NCBI GenBank assembly: GCA_004524595.1
Contig: SDOA01000013.1
Coordinates: 1-52,540 of the forward strand
Source of the DNA: Candidatus Thorarchaeota archaeon
GTDB taxonomy: Archaea > Asgardarchaeota > Thorarchaeia > Thorarchaeales > Thorarchaeaceae
Length of the DNA stretch: 52,540 nucleotides
Reading direction: 5' to 3'
The number at the start of each line of letters is the position of its first letter. The first letter of the stretch is position 1. A model generated the notes under the pieces. It did no database searches, had not been told where the DNA came from, and worked only from the letters and a program-made list of their open reading frames with translations. The position numbers were made by a program, and so were the translations under genes. Shown here in pieces: positions 1 through 6,950 of this stretch.

Positions 1-654
1 GGAAAAGCTCTGAATTTCTTAATGGATTCATGTGATGTAATTATCACAACTGGAGGTCTCGGACCGACCCATGATGATATGACACTAAAAGCAATTGCAA
101 TTGCACTGGATCGAGATGTTGAGGAAAATGTTGATGCCTTAGAAATAGTAAAACGACAATATAGAACACTCTATGAAAAGGGTATTGTGAAATCTCCAGA
201 CATCACTGATGCACGGCGAAAGATGGCATATATTCCTAAGAACGCTATTCCCCTAGATAATCAGGTGGGAGGAGCGCCCGGTGTGAGGATTCATGAGAAC
301 AATACGACTATCTTCTGTCTGCCTGGAGTTCCTAGCGAGTTGAAATTCATCTTTGAAGATTCAGTAGTTCCATGGATAAGTGAGAGAGTGAAAAGAAGAT
401 TCTATGAGAGGGTTGTGGAGTTTGGCATGCATGACGAATCTATGTTTGCTCCTGCAATTGATATTGTCATGAAACAGAACCCAGATGTATATATTAAATC
501 AATGCCAAAGACATATGGAACCTCGAAGACACTCAGAGTTTGGATTTCTGCAGGAGGAGAAGACTTGGAGGAACTTGAAAAACAGGTCCAAAGAGCAATC
601 AAGAGCCTTGAAGAGACAACTGGGATTCCTTCCAGAATTGTCGAAGAACTGTAA
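1..654 (+). CDS. CinA-type MoCF domain protein, 5' end missing
   Basis: The reading frame is open to the first base of the window, so the start lies upstream; the stop is TAA at 652-654. The first internal ATG is at base 22. The visible part contains TTGGLGPTHDD, the nucleotide/molybdopterin-binding signature of the MoCF_biosynth fold (MoaB/MogA/CinA), then FCLPGVPSELK, typical of CinA-like proteins. The CinC NMN deamidase domain is absent after residue 210, so this is the short archaeal form often called NMN deamidase-related or competence/damage-inducible CinA homologue. Its substrate cannot be read from the sequence. The family call is secure; the activity is not. Confidence 0.85.
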   Translation, partial: GKALNFLMDSCDVIITTGGLGPTHDDMTLKAIAIALDRDVEENVDALEIVKRQYRTLYEKGIVKSPDITDARRKMAYIPKNAIPLDNQVGGAPGVRIHENNTTIFCLPGVPSELKFIFEDSVVPWISERVKRRFYERVVEFGMHDESMFAPAIDIVMKQNPDVYIKSMPKTYGTSKTLRVWISAGGEDLEELEKQVQRAIKSLEETTGIPSRIVEEL

Positions 655-700
655 GAGAACTGCCGATAGATATATTCCCTTGTTTTTCATCCAGAAATAG

Positions 701-1480
701 TTGGAGAATGCTATCTTGCAGGTAGAATTTACAATTGTCTTTGAGGACATTATTGTCTTCTTCATTGCAATTATTTATGCTGTAATAATTTTGACAATCG
801 CAGATGTTGCTCGAAGAAAGATGAAGCTCGGTTCAGACTTCACTCGGAAGATAGTCCATCTCTTTGCAGGAGCGGCAATATGGACTGTTCCCTATTATCC
901 TCATGCATGGGTGGCGACATTCGTTGCGCTTACATTCGTAGTTATGCTTGGTATGGCCAATTCTGAGAGGTTTGGTAGGTTCTTTGCTGCAATGGCAAGA
1001 CCAGAAGACTTAGAGCATGGTAGTGTTAGAGGACCATTCTGGTATGCAGTATCAATTACCGTCTTGACAGCTATCTTCACATTCACTGGAAATGAGGCAC
1101 TATACTTCATACCTGCAGCGGCGATTCATATCATGATGTTGGGGGATGGTATGAGTGCTCCGATTGGAATGCGTTATGGCAAGAACCACACAAGAGTAAT
1201 CTTTGGTTCTAATAGAAGCATTCAAGGATGCCTAGGTCTCTTCATCTTTGGATTTATTGGGGCAATGGTTGCATTTTGGTGGTTTGGGATATTCAGTCTG
1301 ACAATTTTTACACCAGGAGCAGGTTATATTAACATGGTAATTCTAGCGCTGATTGGTGCTCTAACTGCCACGTTCGTCGAGCTTGTCAGTCCAAAGGGAA
1401 CTGACAATATTACTCTGCCAATGATATCATGTGTCGTAATGTTCTTTGTAGCCATGCATATGGGTTTAATTGTATTCTAG
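701..1480 (+). CDS. SEC59/VTE5-type polyprenol or lipid kinase-like membrane protein
   Basis: A 259-residue polytopic membrane protein of the dolichol kinase/phytol kinase/CTP-dependent diacylglycerol kinase family. Family landmarks in order are RKIVHLFAG near residue 50, GDGMSAPIGMRYG near 150, a NRSIQGCLG segment near 170 and VELVSPKGTDNITLP near 235; the GDG and G-DN motifs are the conserved polar positions of this CTP-using family. Six to seven hydrophobic segments are visible. The start is TTG at 701; no ATG precedes the first membrane segment in frame. In archaea such a protein would be expected to phosphorylate an isoprenoid alcohol or salvage geranylgeraniol, but the substrate is inference. 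Confidence 0.8.
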   Translation: MENAILQVEFTIVFEDIIVFFIAIIYAVIILTIADVARRKMKLGSDFTRKIVHLFAGAAIWTVPYYPHAWVATFVALTFVVMLGMANSERFGRFFAAMARPEDLEHGSVRGPFWYAVSITVLTAIFTFTGNEALYFIPAAAIHIMMLGDGMSAPIGMRYGKNHTRVIFGSNRSIQGCLGLFIFGFIGAMVAFWWFGIFSLTIFTPGAGYINMVILALIGALTATFVELVSPKGTDNITLPMISCVVMFFVAMHMGLIVF

Positions 1481-1485
1481 AAGAA

Positions 1486-2040
1486 TTAGGAATCAACAAC
1501 CAATCGGTAATAATAGGTCTGTCCAGAAGTTTCACTGTCACGTTCAATTCGCAACACTTGACCAGGTCTCGCTCCAAGGGCTCTTGCTGCTGGATCACTC
1601 GAGTACACTCGCGGTAGTTGTGTCTTTTTTATCTTATAATGCTGCATTAACAATTCAACTTCTGTTGGCTTGACTATAACATGATTTGGAACGAGTTGAT
1701 GATGAAACAAATCAAAAGAGGAGTAATTACCTTCAACAAGCTCTACTTTCGATGCTTTTGCATACTTTATGGAAGCTGGAGTGAATCTTGTTCCTCCAAC
1801 AAGCATTCCTCTTTGAGCTTCAACCTCCTCCATCTCAGAAACGAGTTCTCGCACAAGTGCAACGCCCACCACGCGTTCTTCTTTTAAAACCCAGACAACA
1901 TATTTAACTGAGACCGTTCCAACTTGCCGCTCTGGATGTAGTGTGTATCTATCTTCATACTCTAGTAGTTCATGAGTGCTAAAACTGCGAAGGGCAAGAA
2001 GGGCACGAGTCTTCTCGACAATAGTCGGAAAATCAGACAA
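1486..2040 (-). CDS. Full-length, eukaryote-type RNA polymerase subunit Rpb5 homologue, copy 1
   Basis: 184 residues starting at TTG. Residues 113-184 are a clear RpoH/Rpb5 C-terminal domain: HHQLVPNH, KIKKTQLPRV, DPAARALGARPGQVLRIERDSETSG and YYYRLV match the assembly domain of archaeal Rpo5 and eukaryotic RPB5. Residues 1-112 form an additional domain colinear with the eukaryotic RPB5 jaw (VGVALVRELVSEM, then GMLVGGTRFTPAS, then the LVPNH junction), which textbook archaeal Rpo5 of about 80 residues lacks. The domain also resembles the Mrr-type restriction-endonuclease fold, but the (E/Q)xK position reads V51-L52-K53, so nuclease activity is unlikely. It has its own TATA box and is not in a polymerase operon. 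It is about 65% identical to copy 2 by hand count. Confidence 0.85.
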   Translation of the reverse strand: MSDFPTIVEKTRALLALRSFSTHELLEYEDRYTLHPERQVGTVSVKYVVWVLKEERVVGVALVRELVSEMEEVEAQRGMLVGGTRFTPASIKYAKASKVELVEGNYSSFDLFHHQLVPNHVIVKPTEVELLMQHYKIKKTQLPRVYSSDPAARALGARPGQVLRIERDSETSGQTYYYRLVVDS

Positions 2041-2079
2041 TATAGTAATCCCCGTAATAAGTGGAGATTCGGATGGTTT

Positions 2080-2088
2080 GATATAAAG
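2080..2088 (-). promoter_or_regulatory. TATA-box promoter of rpb5-like copy 1
   Basis: On the minus strand this reads CTTTATATC, a good archaeal TATA element. It lies about 40 bases upstream of the TTG start at 2040, predicting a leader of roughly 15 bases. It suggests that the two rpb5-like copies are transcribed separately. Confidence 0.5.
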
Positions 2089-2112
2089 ATTGTCGAATAG
2101 CAGTAAATTGTT

Positions 2113-2676
2113 CTATCCACCAGTGCCTCTCACGACAAGACGGTAGTAATAGGATTTGCCTGAGGTAATGCTTTCTCGTTCGATGCGTAGGACTTGTCCA
2201 GGTTGGGCACCTAGTACTCTTGCTGCTGGATCCTCAGTACCAATTGTAGGAAGTTGTGTCTTTTTTATCTTGTAATGTGCAAGAACAAGCTCAACCTCTT
2301 CATCGGAAGCAATCCAATGTTTTGGCACTAATTCATGTTCAAAGAGATCAAAAGAAGCATAACCACCTTCAACGAGCTCGACCTTTGCAACTTGTGCATG
2401 TTTGCTGGCTGCAGGTGTAAATCTAACTCCTCCTACCAACATGCCACGTTGCGCATCAGCCTCTTCCATTTCTTGAGCAAGTTCTTTCACAAGAGCAATT
2501 CCGACAACACGTGGTTCTTTTAAAATCCAGACAACATATTTCTTAAAGACACCCTTCTCATCCTTGGTTGGATACATGACATAGCGATCATCATATTCAA
2601 AAAGTTCAGTGGTCTTGTAAGCACGGAGGTTCAAGAGCCCTCTTGTCTTAACAACTGGAGTAGGTAGTTCGAACAT
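2113..2676 (-). CDS. Full-length, eukaryote-type RNA polymerase subunit Rpb5 homologue, copy 2
   Basis: 187 residues, ATG start. It aligns without gaps to copy 1 over the first 182 residues (119 identities by hand count). The C-terminal Rpb5 domain (about 113-184) carries FEHELVPKH, KIKKTQLPTI, DPAARVLGAQPGQVLRIERES and SYYYRLV. The N-terminal jaw-like domain has KYVVWILKEPRVVGIALVKELAQEM and GMLVGGVRFTPAA. The (E/Q)xK position is I51-L52-K53, again without the acidic or glutamine residue. This copy resembles eukaryotic RPB5 slightly more at the domain junction (HELVPKH). A tail RGTGG follows the normal Rpb5 end. Whether either or both copies enter RNA polymerase cannot be decided here. Confidence 0.86.
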   Translation of the reverse strand: MFELPTPVVKTRGLLNLRAYKTTELFEYDDRYVMYPTKDEKGVFKKYVVWILKEPRVVGIALVKELAQEMEEADAQRGMLVGGVRFTPAASKHAQVAKVELVEGGYASFDLFEHELVPKHWIASDEEVELVLAHYKIKKTQLPTIGTEDPAARVLGAQPGQVLRIERESITSGKSYYYRLVVRGTGG

Positions 2677-2718
2677 GAAAATAAACCCCTTGGAACTTTG
2701 CTTCGCCTCTTTCTTTCC

Positions 2719-2728
2719 AATATAAACA
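2719..2728 (-). promoter_or_regulatory. TATA-box promoter of rpb5-like copy 2
   Basis: The minus strand reads GTTTATATT here, about 45 bases upstream of the ATG at 2676. The expected start point lies about 25 bases downstream, giving a leader of around 20 bases. Confidence 0.5.
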
Positions 2729-2764
2729 TTATCAAGTGTTCAGTGTGATTCGATTCTTAAGGTA

Positions 2765-2887
2765 TCAGTCATCCTCATATAGTCGCATAGGTTGACCACA
2801 ACATACCAATGTACCAACACCAGACTTCTTGACTTCAATAACTTGCTGACAAATGTCGCAAACGTATATTCCGCCTTCTTTTGCCAT
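2765..2887 (-). CDS. Desulforedoxin-like small iron protein
   Basis: A 40-residue protein beginning MAKEGGIYVCDICQQVIEV and ending LVCCGQPMRLYEDD. The CxxC pair followed after a short linker by CC is exactly the four-cysteine Fe(Cys)4 arrangement of desulforedoxin and of the N-terminal domain of desulfoferrodoxin (superoxide reductase); desulforedoxin itself is about 36 residues with the same GTLVCCG turn. The expected role is one-electron transfer in the cytoplasm, possibly for superoxide or rubredoxin-type chemistry. No superoxide reductase catalytic domain is attached or adjacent. It is too short for most gene finders. It lies upstream of, and in the same orientation as, rpb5-like copy 2, with that gene's TATA box between them. 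Confidence 0.85.
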   Translation of the reverse strand: MAKEGGIYVCDICQQVIEVKKSGVGTLVCCGQPMRLYEDD

Positions 2888-3037
2888 AATATATTCATTC
2901 CTTGATGTATAAACACCTCTCTAATAGCTTAGTTTTATGGTTTTCTGAATGTGAAAGAGCCATAAAATATGCTAATATATTTCCCAGAAACGCATAATAG
3001 TAGAAGCACGAAGGATACAAATACTCTAATAACGCAG

Positions 3038-3493
3038 ATGAATAACAACAGGTATGAGGCGATAAGTGTGGCCGGACTGACAAAAGGTATGATTGCCGAT
3101 GTGCACAAGAAAAGGCAGATTAGCCTTCCAGAAGATTTCTTCAGCAACTCAGCACTAGACGGCATGAAGGCTGCCATGGTGATTTACTTCGAGAGATCAG
3201 GAGAGATTCGTCTTATTCCTATGATGAAAGAAGGCGGAGCTCGAGTGCGACTTGAAGTCGAAAAGGTCAACCCTGCATTGATGCAGACAATGACCCAGCT
3301 ATTCAAACACCATGATCTCAAAGTACTCTTCACAACAGGATTCTGTTTTGAAGAGAACCGTTGTATCTACGAAGTCTATTTCTCCGCTGACGATATCAGG
3401 AAGAAGGAACCTGACATAAGAAGGACAATTGATAATATTCCAGGCCTTTATGAAAGCGAGTTTGAGATTCTTGAAATTGGACAAGAGTGGTAG
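3038..3493 (+). CDS. AbrB-like plus ACT-like domain protein, probable regulator
   Basis: 151 residues from the ATG at 3038. An in-frame ATG at 2969 exists, but a TATA-like stretch (ctaatatatt, about 2972-2981) lies between the two, so the shorter start is preferred. Residues 1-65 resemble a SpoVT/AbrB swapped-hairpin module (KKRQISLPEDFF then EIRLIPM). Residues from about 80 look like a small alpha/beta ACT- or RAM-like ligand domain (LKVLFTTGFCFEENRCIYEVYF). I infer a DNA-binding regulator responding to a small molecule; no exact family is recognised. It is divergent from the desulforedoxin gene. Confidence 0.6.
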   Translation: MNNNRYEAISVAGLTKGMIADVHKKRQISLPEDFFSNSALDGMKAAMVIYFERSGEIRLIPMMKEGGARVRLEVEKVNPALMQTMTQLFKHHDLKVLFTTGFCFEENRCIYEVYFSADDIRKKEPDIRRTIDNIPGLYESEFEILEIGQEW

Positions 3494-3535
3494 GATCTGT
3501 TTTCCGCTCATTACTACCTCTCAAAAAGTAGTCAA

Positions 3536-4081
3536 TCACTTAACAACTTGAAATGCTACATTCTCCTTCACATTTGTCTCAACAACATCCAACTTTACTT
3601 TCAATAGAGATTCAATGTACCCTTTAATGAATGGTGCGGGATAGAAGGGACCCTCGATTACAATCAGACCTGATTTATTATAATCAATTGAACCCCATCC
3701 ATTTTCTTGTAGCAATTTAAAGATCAGACCACGGTGCTTAACATCAGTCGGATTCACTCCGTAGAATAATCGTACAACATCTGAAACAGGTGATTGACTA
3801 CCTGCAGTTTGGCCTAATTCATATTGGTCTGGAGGGGTCAATTTTGAGAAGAAGAGTGAGGATATCGCTTCTGATTCTAAGACGGATCGAGAGGTATTGA
3901 CGTATATACCACGTTCATTCCATTTATGCACTGTAAAGTCTAAAAACCAACGGACCGCATCCTCAATCAACTGTGCTCTTGATCTCCCAATACGCTCCTT
4001 CACCAAGTCATCAATTCGTTTGACGAGGTTCTGACTCATGGTGACACTGATAATTTTCTTCTTGTCTGAATCATCCGACAG
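3536..4081 (-). CDS. Ribbon-helix-helix regulator with unknown C-terminal domain, probable CTG start
   Basis: From the internal ATG at 4039 the protein begins inside the first beta strand of a ribbon-helix-helix domain. Upstream codons in the same frame add MSDDSDKKKIISV, completing the strand KKIISVTMSQNLVKRIDDL, and an AGGAGG ribosome-binding site (4090-4095) sits 8 bases before a CTG at 4079-4081. I therefore extend the gene to 4081 (181 residues). The helices continue as KERIGRSRAQLIEDAVRWFL, the usual MetJ/Arc/CopG pattern. The C-terminal 100 residues (GLIVIEGPFYPAPFIKGYIESLL) are an unrecognised alpha/beta domain, perhaps for ligand sensing. A transcriptional regulator is likely. Confidence 0.65.
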   Translation of the reverse strand: MSDDSDKKKIISVTMSQNLVKRIDDLVKERIGRSRAQLIEDAVRWFLDFTVHKWNERGIYVNTSRSVLESEAISSLFFSKLTPPDQYELGQTAGSQSPVSDVVRLFYGVNPTDVKHRGLIFKLLQENGWGSIDYNKSGLIVIEGPFYPAPFIKGYIESLLKVKLDVVETNVKENVAFQVVK

Positions 4082-4158
4082 AACAATTGCCTCCTGCCAA
4101 ATATCCTAACTTTTCTGTAATGAAATCAAATAGACAATATTCAAGCCTACTTAGATTT

Positions 4159-4181
4159 AGTAGTATACATGCATACCTACT
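4159..4181. promoter_or_regulatory. Near-palindromic candidate operator
   Basis: Half-sites AGTAGTATACATG and, on the other strand, AGTAGGTATGCATG face each other around a central CATG, differing by one inserted and one substituted base. The site lies between the divergent ribbon-helix-helix gene and the small gene at 4286, where an autoregulatory operator would be expected. No binding data; inference only. Confidence 0.35.
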
Positions 4182-4285
4182 ATTTGAACTCTTTGGGTTA
4201 GCGATTTGGAGCTTCTAGAAAAGATGGATGGAATCAATCAGGGAAAGCTTCTTTGCTTTCTATGCTCAACAGGATTCGATGACTG

Positions 4286-4552
4286 ATGACCTATTGTGAA
4301 CTCTGGCTTGAATCAACAGGAGGAACTACATCATTTAGAGTTGCTTTGCTTGCCCCAGACGAATATGAACTCCCTGAAGGATTTTCACCGTGTGAATTGC
4401 AGGTACATCCTGATAAGAAATTATACGTATCGGACTGGGTAGAAGGTATTTTGGCCGCAAAGAAAGCAATCGATGTCGCAGCTCAATTTTATTCAGATAG
4501 AGATTTGAAATTCTTGTATTTTCGAGAGATAAGAAGACCTGTTAGTAAATAA
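4286..4552 (+). CDS. Small hypothetical protein
   Basis: 88 residues with no recognised domain. The sequence is mixed alpha/beta with a FRVALLAPDEYELPEGFSPC segment and no membrane span or signal. An in-frame TGA lies two codons before the ATG, so the start cannot be much earlier. It is divergent from the ribbon-helix-helix regulator and ends just before a terminator hairpin shared with the convergent membrane-protein gene. Confidence 0.5.
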   Translation: MTYCELWLESTGGTTSFRVALLAPDEYELPEGFSPCELQVHPDKKLYVSDWVEGILAAKKAIDVAAQFYSDRDLKFLYFREIRRPVSK

Positions 4553-4578
4553 AAAAATAGAGGGGATGACCCCTCTAT
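4551..4578 (-). terminator. Hairpin plus T-tract terminator
   Basis: A perfect 9-bp stem (ATAGAGGGG 4557-4565, CCCCTCTAT 4570-4578) with a 4-base loop. On the minus strand it begins 4 bases after the stop of the membrane-protein gene at 4583 and is followed directly by a run of seven T. This is an intrinsic-type terminator for the minus strand. Confidence 0.75.
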
Positions 4579-4582
4579 CTTA

Positions 4583-5251
4583 TTATGGTGTGGGCCAAGC
4601 AACTAATCCTAGGAGATCTGGGGCAAATATCACTACTACTCCAACTGCAATTGCCGCAAGTCCGACAATCACACTGATTGGAGTCGATGCAAAGACCTTT
4701 CCTAAGAGCTCTAGTAATTTGAATATCAATCCGCTAATGACATAGACGAAAACGAATATGATGCCTCCTATAATCAAGAGCCCTTTACCAGATATCAAGA
4801 AATTGATAATATCTGCTACATAGGTGATGCTCATGAGTGTAGCATCATTGGTTAATGGTTGAACAAAGCCGTACATTGTTGCGGCTCCGAACACAGCCAA
4901 AGCAAGAGCGAATACTAGGGCAAGTGGAAACTTTGAGAGTACTCTCATGACCAGTGAAAAGCCCATCAGAATTAAGACTCCTGCAACAATTACTGCACCA
5001 GGTTGCATAGTCCATACAACATACCCTACAAAGATGTCCAATATTCCAACAAAGAAACCGATGTAAGTACCAATAAGTACTAACCCATCAAATAGTGTTC
5101 CTATCAATGGGATTGGGTCTGTAATATTCTCTAGTAGCCAGATGGCTAAAAGTCCTCCTGACAATATGAGCACCCATGCTAGAATCCAATCGTTTTGGAA
5201 ATATAGCATGATGTCAGCAAGGGTCCAGTCTAAAATCGGAATTTGAAGCAT
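4583..5251 (-). CDS. Polytopic membrane protein, unknown
   Basis: 222 residues, ATG start, with about six hydrophobic helices separated by very short loops (WILAWVLILSGGLLAIWLL, then GTYIGFFVGILDIFVGYVVW, and four more toward the C-terminus). No charged catalytic motif or family signature is visible. It lies 55 bases downstream of the FlaJ/TadC-type gene on the same strand and ends in a hairpin terminator, so the two may share a transcript. A role in an envelope apparatus with that protein is possible but unsupported by sequence motifs. Confidence 0.65.
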   Translation of the reverse strand: MLQIPILDWTLADIMLYFQNDWILAWVLILSGGLLAIWLLENITDPIPLIGTLFDGLVLIGTYIGFFVGILDIFVGYVVWTMQPGAVIVAGVLILMGFSLVMRVLSKFPLALVFALALAVFGAATMYGFVQPLTNDATLMSITYVADIINFLISGKGLLIIGGIIFVFVYVISGLIFKLLELLGKVFASTPISVIVGLAAIAVGVVVIFAPDLLGLVAWPTP

Positions 5252-5306
5252 GATAACACCTCAACCTAACTAGAATCTTCTTTTGCACAGCTACAAATAA
5301 ACTATG

Positions 5307-6833
5307 CTACACCATACTTAGACCCATTAGACTGGATGATAAAGCGAAAGCTATCCAAAAAAGGAGAGTACATATTACTGCCATGAGAGTTGGGCGTGCT
5401 CCGTTGACCATTCGCGTGTTCTGGTATCCCATCGATGTTGTTATGATTCCCAATGTAGATAATAAGGGAGCAATATCAAAGATAGTGATAGTTCCTGTGA
5501 TGAAATTTGGACCTTCAGATAATAATGAACCAATATAGAGAAATGGCGCAAGTGAGGCAAGCATTCCAAGAACAGCAGCACTCGTGATAGTGAGAAGATA
5601 TACTTTCAATCTTTGTGCTGCTATGATTGAGTCACGTTCTTTAGCAACAGCAGATCGTTTTACAAGACGGGCAGCAATTCTTGTTATTCTTTCACCTGCA
5701 CTGAACGAGGACATTTCACACATAAGAGATATCATCTTGATCATCTGGGAGACACGCTGACCAAGGGCGGCGCCTGACGCAAGTTCCATGCCTTCAGACA
5801 CACTAAGTCCATCACGATGTATAGCATCATTTACTATGTCAACAAGAACCTGAGCTTTTGGTTCCAGATCATCTCGAACCACATGAAGAGCAACTTCTAG
5901 AGTGTCTCCAGAACTAAGCCTTTGACCAAGTAATAGCATAAAGTTGAGGAATTCGTCATATTCAGTGACTATCTCTCTCTGAGTAGGAGCTAAAATAGAC
6001 TCATCACGCGGACGGTCGAAATATGCAGAGAACTGTCGAGAGAATCGACTTCTAAGAATTGCATTCAAAGTAATGAAGATGGGGGCAATTAATAACACTA
6101 CGAGGTTTGTAGCATATCCTGCAAGAGATACTGCTAGAGTGAACATAATTGGCAGGTAGGTGACCAATGCAGCTACAATCAAAAGACGACTCTCAAGCTC
6201 TAGGTTCTTTTGGCGGAGAGCCAAATCTGCTTCAAAGGATTCCCCAGAGAGATCATCGAGAAGGTCAGTCTTCTTCTCAAGTGATGAAACAATGGCTGTG
6301 AAATATCTACGAATATCATCAGAAGGTTGATCTTTTGCAAATTGCATCAGACATGTTTCAGGAGGGATGCCTTCTGCTATTTGATTCAGAATAGTACTGA
6401 AAGCCTTAGACAAGTATGGATGGTCAGATTGAGCAACCATCTCAATGGCATCAAAGATAGTACCGCCAGTCTGAAAGACTAGAATGAATTGCTCAAATAC
6501 TAGGTCTGCCTCCTCCGATAAGCCAAGCTTGTAGCTGTTCATCACTGATACCGGATATGAAATCACGATATAATATGTAACAACGGCAGCCATTGCAGAT
6601 AAGGGCACAATAACAATGATATTGACTCCAAAAATGATTAGAAGCACAAACGAGAGGAATAGTACAAGGAATGAAGAGAAGTATGCAGCCGCAACAACAC
6701 TCTGAATTGATAGTGTCATTAGAGGCGCGAGGAAGTTCACTGCTCGCGAGAGCTCTCTATCATCAATCCTTTTACTGATTCGTGAGAAAGGAGGAATTCT
6801 CGAACTAACGGCACATAATCGTTCGTACATCAC
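5307..6833 (-). CDS. FlaJ/TadC-type membrane platform protein with two T2SSF domains
   Basis: 508 residues. Two cytoplasmic T2SSF modules are visible: about residues 98-200 (EADLVFEQFILVFQTGGTIFDAI, then RRYFTAIVSSLEKK) and about 293-410 (EFLNFMLLLGQRLSSGDTLEVAL, then GERITRIAARLVKRSAVAKERD). Hydrophobic pairs precede, separate and follow them, giving the architecture of archaellum ArlJ/FlaJ and Tad pilus TadC proteins. The start is GTG at 6833 or the adjacent ATG at 6830. In known systems this protein partners with a FlaI/TadA-type ATPase; none is encoded in this window, nor any class III signal-peptide pilin. It is therefore an orphan here, perhaps served by an ATPase elsewhere. Confidence 0.8.
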   Translation of the reverse strand: MMYERLCAVSSRIPPFSRISKRIDDRELSRAVNFLAPLMTLSIQSVVAAAYFSSFLVLFLSFVLLIIFGVNIIVIVPLSAMAAVVTYYIVISYPVSVMNSYKLGLSEEADLVFEQFILVFQTGGTIFDAIEMVAQSDHPYLSKAFSTILNQIAEGIPPETCLMQFAKDQPSDDIRRYFTAIVSSLEKKTDLLDDLSGESFEADLALRQKNLELESRLLIVAALVTYLPIMFTLAVSLAGYATNLVVLLIAPIFITLNAILRSRFSRQFSAYFDRPRDESILAPTQREIVTEYDEFLNFMLLLGQRLSSGDTLEVALHVVRDDLEPKAQVLVDIVNDAIHRDGLSVSEGMELASGAALGQRVSQMIKMISLMCEMSSFSAGERITRIAARLVKRSAVAKERDSIIAAQRLKVYLLTITSAAVLGMLASLAPFLYIGSLLSEGPNFITGTITIFDIAPLLSTLGIITTSMGYQNTRMVNGARPTLMAVICTLLFWIAFALSSSLMGLSMV

Positions 6834-6894
6834 TCATAGAGTCCTCTATATCAGAATCTATTTTGACTCTCTTAAATTGCCCGATAATTGAAAA

Positions 6895-6939
6895 AAGAAG
6901 AGGAGTTCCTCGAAGTATTTGGTTCATTTTCGAGGAACT
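6895..6939 (-). terminator. Hairpin plus T-tract terminator
   Basis: Perfect 11-bp inverted repeat, AGTTCCTCGAA (6904-6914) and TTCGAGGAACT (6929-6939), with a 14-base loop. On the minus strand it starts 11 bases after the stop of the surface-protein gene and runs into TCTTCTTTTTTC. Confidence 0.75.
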
Positions 6940-6950
6940 TGTGTGTTCGA

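Noticed and set aside
1486..2676. Reading the two paralogues as active Mrr restriction endonucleases
   Set aside because: The (E/Q)xK catalytic position is Val or Ile in the two copies, there is no methylase or specificity gene nearby, and each continues into an unmistakable Rpb5 C-terminal domain.
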